From Bradyrhizobium sp. Ai1a-2 (GTDB lineage: Bacteria > Pseudomonadota > Alphaproteobacteria > Rhizobiales > Xanthobacteraceae), in the NCBI RefSeq assembly GCF_000426245.1, contig NZ_AUEZ01000068.1:1-44971 (forward strand): a stretch of 44,971 nucleotides of DNA, read 5' to 3'. Position numbers and translations under genes: made by a program. Shown here piece after piece: positions 41,188 to 44,971 of the stretch. Position 1 is the stretch's first letter, and every line of letters begins with the position of its first letter. Below the pieces are notes generated by a model. That model was not told the DNA's origin and searched no databases. It was given only the letters and a program-made list of their open reading frames with translations.

Positions 41188-42777
41188 ATGGAAAGGGCGC
41201 GGAATCTCGTTTTCGGAATGATGGCTGGCCTGATGGCCGTCGGCGGCGCGCAGGCGGCCGATCTGCCGATCAAGGCCAAGCCGATCGAATACGTGAAGAT
41301 CTGCTCCGCTTACGGGGCAGGCTTCTTCTTCATTCCCGGCACCGATACCTGCATCAAGCTCGGCGGCTATGTGCGCGCCGACGTCACCTTCGACGGCGGC
41401 GGCGCCCACGGCCAGCCGGCGTGGAATGGCGATGCCGGGCAGCGGAACCGCTATTTCGATTATTTCGTCGGCCGCTCGCGCATGGTGCTGACAGTCGATA
41501 CCCGCACCGCCACCGAATACGGCGTGGTCCGCACCTTCGCTTCGACCAAATTCCAGTTCACCACGCTGGGCGGCAGCACCTTCAACCCGAACTCGATCAA
41601 TGGCTCGCTCCCTGTCGCGAACTCGAACCTGCTCGACACCCCCGGCGGCGGCTATGTCGCCATCTATGATCTCTTCGTCCAGTTCGCGGGTTTCACCTTC
41701 GGCAAGTCGGCTTCCGCCTACGCGTCGCCCTGGCAGGGTACTCCGGGCAACAACTCGTCGTTCCTGCTGGGCGGCCAAAGCGGCGACAATAGCGGCACCA
41801 ATAACATCCAGTACACCGCGGACTTCGGCAACGGCGTGACCGGCAGCATCGGCCTCGACGATCCGACGGTGTGGGACCGCACCAACGTGTTCAACCTGTC
41901 GCTGCCGCTGAACGCCGCGCTGACCTCGGGCAACGCCTATGCCGGCGTCCATGCGCCCGACGTCGTCGGCAATATCCGCATCGATCAGGCCTGGGGTCTG
42001 TTCCAGATTTCCGGCGCGGCGCACGAGGTGAACGCCTCCTACAACGTCCTCAACACCGCTGGCGCGCCGGCCGGCGCGGTCGCCTTGCCGGGTGCGGCGC
42101 CGACTGCGCTGTCGGAGATCAGCGGTCACCCCGACACGAAATGGGGTGGCGCGGTGATGGCTGCCCTGCAAATCAAGAACCTGCCGACCGGCACCGCCGA
42201 CGACATCAAGCTCGATGCGAGCTACGCCAAGGGGGCCACGAAATACATCATCGGAACTGACTCGACCTCGCCGAGCTTTGCGCTGTTCGGCGGCACCAGC
42301 AATCCGGCGGCCTATCAAAGCATCGGCTTCGGCGCCACCACCGATGCGGTCTACCTTCCGTTCGCAGCCGGCGGCGACGGCTCGCTGCATCTGACCGAGG
42401 CCTTTGGCGTCCGCGGCGCGTTCAATCACAACTGGGATCCGTACTGGTCGACGAGCCTCTATGGCAGCTATTCGGCGGTCCGCTACGATGGCGCGGCCAA
42501 GGCATTCATGTGCGCCAACTACACCACGCCGGCGAAGGCGGTCAGCGCCGACTATGTCTGCAATCCCGACTTCAACGTCTCGCAGCTCGGCACGGTGACC
42601 CGCTGGACGCCGGTCAAGAACCTGACTTTCTCGGCGGAAGTGCAGTGGTTCCACCTCGACCAGAAGTTCCAGGGATCGGCGATCCTCGGGGCCGCAGCTC
42701 CGAAGCCCTCCACGCGCTACGAGTTCAAGGATCAGGACGCCGTCCATCTGGAGCTTCGCGTTCAGCGAAACTTCTGA
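41188..42777 (+). CDS. Outer-membrane porin (Omp2/Porin_2 type)
   Basis: This is a 529-residue beta-barrel porin of the alphaproteobacterial Porin_2 family. The signal peptide is MERARNLVFGMMAGLMAVGG, cleaved after QAA, followed by DLPIKAKPIEYVKICSAYGA and the two early cysteines (KICSAY, DTCIKLGGYVRAD) conserved in rhizobial porins. Near the C-terminus, VKNLTFSAEVQWFHLDQKFQ precedes the terminal strand, which ends in phenylalanine as required for outer-membrane assembly. GGAAGGAG lies about eight bases before the ATG. It should form a general diffusion channel for small hydrophilic solutes. Many paralogues exist in these genomes. Confidence 0.95.
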   Translation: MERARNLVFGMMAGLMAVGGAQAADLPIKAKPIEYVKICSAYGAGFFFIPGTDTCIKLGGYVRADVTFDGGGAHGQPAWNGDAGQRNRYFDYFVGRSRMVLTVDTRTATEYGVVRTFASTKFQFTTLGGSTFNPNSINGSLPVANSNLLDTPGGGYVAIYDLFVQFAGFTFGKSASAYASPWQGTPGNNSSFLLGGQSGDNSGTNNIQYTADFGNGVTGSIGLDDPTVWDRTNVFNLSLPLNAALTSGNAYAGVHAPDVVGNIRIDQAWGLFQISGAAHEVNASYNVLNTAGAPAGAVALPGAAPTALSEISGHPDTKWGGAVMAALQIKNLPTGTADDIKLDASYAKGATKYIIGTDSTSPSFALFGGTSNPAAYQSIGFGATTDAVYLPFAAGGDGSLHLTEAFGVRGAFNHNWDPYWSTSLYGSYSAVRYDGAAKAFMCANYTTPAKAVSADYVCNPDFNVSQLGTVTRWTPVKNLTFSAEVQWFHLDQKFQGSAILGAAAPKPSTRYEFKDQDAVHLELRVQRNF

Positions 42778-42852
42778 GGCCATTTTTCATTCGCGTCGAT
42801 TCTGTGCTGTCGCCAGCCTGGCGCATGATGCGTTTTGGTTGAATCAGCCCGT

Positions 42853-42984
42853 CCACGCGTTTCACCTCTCCCGCGGGAGAGGTCGGCGCGTAAGCGCCGG
42901 GTGATGGCTCTCTCCACACGGTCGAACAGCGTGAATCGCGGAGACCCCCACCCCAGCCCTCCCCCGCAAGCGGGAGAGGGAGCC
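42853..42984. repeat. Palindromic repeat pair (family B)
   Basis: Two hairpin modules lie after the porin gene: CCTCTCCCGCGGGAGAGG at about 42865-42882, and CCCTCCCCCGCAAGCGGGAG near 42957-42976. Between them is CGGCGCGTAAGCGCCGGGTG. Such modules are frequent intergenic repeats in Bradyrhizobium-type genomes. The gap 42778-43363 holds this repeat, the next one, and no gene I can support. Confidence 0.65.
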
Positions 42985-43017
42985 CAGCAGCGATCGCGGA
43001 TGCAATTCGACCTGATC

Positions 43018-43117
43018 TCATCGCGCTCTAGCTCTTTGTTTGAGCATGATCTCCGCGCAAACGCTTCGCGTTTGTCGCGAGGGAAAACCGGCCCCCACTT
43101 TTCCGGATCCTGCTCCA
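43018..43117. repeat. Repeat family A copy with inserted hairpin
   Basis: The outer parts (CGCTCTAGCTCTTTGTTT ... CCCACTTTTCCGGATCCTGC) are the reverse complement of sequence at about 30749-30813. The middle carries an extra hairpin, GCAAACGCTTCGCGTTTG. It is the same dispersed element as at 30749-30950 and 32531-32565. Confidence 0.7.
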
Positions 43118-43363
43118 GGAACCAATTTCGTTGGGACAGGGTGACTGCCGGATTACATCGCTTGCGCTCATGCAACTTTGGGCATTGAATTCCGCGACAA
43201 TGCGCTGCTGACGCGAGTCCTTAGCGATGCAGTGTTTCAATCGATCAGCTCTGCACAGTCCCACGTGAAGCGAGTCACCGCAGGCTTGCGCGCTTGCTTG
43301 TCCGCGCAATGCCGACGAAGCACACGAAAGACGAAACGCCAATTGGCCAGCATGGAGGGAATG

Positions 43364-44653
43364 ATGTCACGGAAGCTTTCGCGACGGCAATTTGTCAGTG
43401 CGACTGCCATCTCGTCCGCTGCGCTCGTCGCTGCGCCCTATGTGCGCGGCGCCTACGCCGCCGGCAAATTGTCGATGGGCTTCTGGGACCACTGGGTGCC
43501 TGGCGCGAACAAGACCTTGACCGATCTCGTCAATGAATGGGCCGCGAAGGAAAGGATCGAGGCGCAGATCGACTACATCACCAGCCAGGGCAACAAGATC
43601 CTCCTCACCGTTTCCGCCGAAGCGCAAGCCAAAGCCGGCCACGACATCCTGGTCATGACGACTTGGCTGCCGCACGCGAATGCCGAACAGCTCGAGCCCG
43701 TCAACGACATCATGGCGCCGATCATCAAGCAGAATGGCGCGATCAATTACACAGTCGAATATCTCGGCCAGGCCAATGGCAAGTGGCTCGGCGTTCCGTC
43801 TTGCGTCGGCAGCCAGATCAAAGGTCCCTGCTCGCGTATCGATCTGATGAAGAAATACGCCAATATCGACGTGCAGGAGCTGTATCCGGCCGGCCGCCCG
43901 CCACAAGCTGATAACTGGACCATGGATACGTTTCTCAAGGCTGCAGAAGCCTGCCAGAAGGGCGGCTTCCCCTTCGGCATCGGTCTTGGCGAGACCGCTG
44001 ACAGCACTGACACCGCCGGAGCGGTCTTCCAGTCATTCGGCGCAGAACTCGTCGACACCAAGGGCAATCTGACTGTCAGGACCGACGCCGTTCGGCAGGC
44101 GCTCGATTTCTACAGGAAGCTGATCGCCTTCCTGCCATCGGATGTCTCGGCATGGGACGACGCCTCCAACAACAAATGGCTGATTTCCGGCAGGGGCGCG
44201 ATGATCATGAACCCGCCGAGCGCCTGGGCGGTCGCCAAGCGCGACGCTCCGCAAGTTGCCCAGCAATGCTGGACCCACGGCTTTCCGTCCGGACCAAGAG
44301 GTCGCTTCGCACCCTACGTGCCTTTCTTCTGGACCATCTGGCAATTCTCCAAGAACAAGGCCGCGGCCAAGAGCCTGCTCGTGCATCTTTCGCAGCCGTC
44401 ATCGATTGAGAAGCTGGTGGTCGCCAGCGGCGGCTATGATCTGCCAGCCTACGAGAACCTCACGAGGCTGGAGGTTTGGGCGGAAGCCGAGCCGCCGAAG
44501 GGCACGCTCTATCATTATCCGAATCCCTACAACCATCAAAAGCTGTCAATTGCGGCGTCGCCAGCACCGCCCAAAGTCGCACAGCAAATCTACTCGCAGG
44601 CGACGCTGACCAAGATGTGCCTGCGCCACGCGCAGGGTTGCATATTTCACTGA
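43364..44653 (+). CDS. Tat-exported family-1 ABC substrate-binding protein, 3' end cut off by IS21-family insertion
   Basis: This is a periplasmic sugar-type (SBP family 1) binding protein. The twin-arginine leader is MSRKLSRRQFVSATAISSAA with cleavage near AYA, followed by KLSMGFWDHWVPGANKTLTD. GYDLPAYENLT and TLYHYPNPYNHQKL are typical of a conserved rhizobial group. GGAGGG five bases before ATG 43364 sets the start. The coding frame runs into the insertion sequence: residues 426-429 (CIFH) and the stop come from IS DNA. By comparison with remembered homologues, about 20 native C-terminal residues are lost. The protein may be unstable or inactive. Any permease genes downstream would be beyond the insertion and probably uncoupled. 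Confidence 0.88.
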   Translation: MSRKLSRRQFVSATAISSAALVAAPYVRGAYAAGKLSMGFWDHWVPGANKTLTDLVNEWAAKERIEAQIDYITSQGNKILLTVSAEAQAKAGHDILVMTTWLPHANAEQLEPVNDIMAPIIKQNGAINYTVEYLGQANGKWLGVPSCVGSQIKGPCSRIDLMKKYANIDVQELYPAGRPPQADNWTMDTFLKAAEACQKGGFPFGIGLGETADSTDTAGAVFQSFGAELVDTKGNLTVRTDAVRQALDFYRKLIAFLPSDVSAWDDASNNKWLISGRGAMIMNPPSAWAVAKRDAPQVAQQCWTHGFPSGPRGRFAPYVPFFWTIWQFSKNKAAAKSLLVHLSQPSSIEKLVVASGGYDLPAYENLTRLEVWAEAEPPKGTLYHYPNPYNHQKLSIAASPAPPKVAQQIYSQATLTKMCLRHAQGCIFH

Positions 44654-44707
44654 TGATGAGCAGCGATTTCGCGCGATCATGAGCGCTGAATTCAGACGAT
44701 CGTGAGC
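44652..44707. repeat. Three 23-base-spaced repeats at the IS21-family end
   Basis: GATGATGAGC (44652), GATCATGAGC (44675) and GATCGTGAGC (44698) recur at exactly 23-base intervals. IS21-family ends carry such multiple repeats as transposase-binding sites, and the regular two-helical-turn spacing fits. Confidence 0.75.
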
Positions 44708-44736
44708 AACTCGCTCCGGCCGAGGCGGTGATAGGG

Positions 44737-44971
44737 TCAGCGTTTCGGCTGCTCGTCAAGGGTGATGGTTTTGGCGTTGCGTTTTCGCATGCTTTCGCCG
44801 GCAAGCTCGAGGCGGTGAGCGTTGTGGACGAGGCGATCCAGAATGGCGTCGGCGAGCGTGGGATCTCCGATAACTTCGTGCCATGTGTCCACGGGGAGTT
44901 GGCTGGTTATGATGGTGGAGGCACGGCCATGGCGGTCCTCGAGGATTTCCAGTAGATCTCGCCGCTCGGCG
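44737..44971 (-). CDS. istB: IstB-like ATP-binding protein of IS21-family element (5' part outside window)
   Basis: This is the C-terminal 77 codons of the AAA+ helper ATPase that assists IstA transposition. The minus-strand frame reads DLLEILEDRHGRASTIITSQ, then LPVDTWHEVIGDPTLADAIL and DRLVHNAHRLELAGESMRKR, the classical IstB end with the sensor/arginine region. The stop is at 44737-44739. The Walker A and B motifs lie outside the window. Confidence 0.9.
   Translation of the reverse strand, partial: AERRDLLEILEDRHGRASTIITSQLPVDTWHEVIGDPTLADAILDRLVHNAHRLELAGESMRKRNAKTITLDEQPKR

Larger units (their letters stand above)
44639..44971 (-). mobile_element. IS21-family insertion sequence, left part only
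   Basis: The element starts at about 44639 (TGCATATTTCAC...), directly inside the preceding binding-protein gene. It continues beyond the window. The identification rests on an IstB C-terminus on the minus strand and on regularly spaced terminal repeats, both typical of IS21. The partner gene istA and the other end are outside. Confidence 0.85.

Overview
The window looks like chromosomal DNA of a high-GC alphaproteobacterium of the Bradyrhizobium/Rhodopseudomonas group (Nitrobacteraceae). The signs are a CYP199A-type P450 with a palustrisredoxin-like ferredoxin, an Omp2-type porin, several orphan periplasmic binding proteins, a RegB/RegA pair, and dispersed palindromic repeats of the kind common in that group. 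This assignment comes from protein recognition, not from a database search.

Region 1 (1-12.6 kb) is an accessory catabolic region. It opens with the end of an IS5-family element, whose terminus abuts the stop codon of a LuxR-type regulator. Divergent from the regulator lies an operon of a Liv-type binding protein, a CYP199A-like P450 (expected para-substituted benzoate O-demethylase) and its 2Fe-2S ferredoxin. A penicillin-acylase-family Ntn hydrolase and a TetR regulator follow, then a Rieske oxygenase alpha/beta pair with a TctC/Bug-type binding protein, a crotonase carrying a twin-arginine-like leader, and a Rid-family protein lacking the usual catalytic arginine. A tRNA-Arg(CCU) gene, with its 3' end facing this block, separates it from region 2.

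Region 2 (12.7-18.8 kb) looks like ordinary chromosome: a soluble globin-coupled chemoreceptor, two small secreted proteins of unknown function, a ketopantoate reductase-like enzyme, a YidB-like protein, a GlsB/YeaQ membrane protein and an SDR oxidoreductase.

Region 3 (19.0-25.1 kb) is an acyl-CoA catabolic block. A plus-strand operon (two acyl-CoA dehydrogenases and a crotonase) converges on a minus-strand operon (binding protein, crotonase, VOC protein). A long inverted repeat lies between them, and a perfect palindrome lies upstream of the minus-strand operon.

Region 4 (25.5-33.9 kb) holds two tandem secreted alpha/beta hydrolases (one with a LysM domain), a three-gene lipid-type operon (Mpo1-like protein, NAD-dependent epimerase, ICMT/NnrU-like methyltransferase), a thermonuclease-fold protein, an M48 metalloprotease bracketed by repeat copies in opposite orientation, and an MHS-type MFS transporter.

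Region 5 (34.0-42.8 kb) is a compact respiratory operon: cyoABCD (bo3-type ubiquinol oxidase), SURF1 and a RegB/RegA-like redox two-component pair. A perfect 21-nt palindrome lies in the divergent promoter region, and a large porin follows. The window ends with a Tat-exported family-1 binding protein whose 3' end has been cut off by an IS21-family element (istB partly in the window).

The genes work together as (i) uptake and oxidative attack on aromatic or lignin-derived acids in region 1, (ii) beta-oxidation-type processing in region 3, and (iii) quinol-linked respiration with a kinase carrying quinone- and redox-sensing motifs in region 5.
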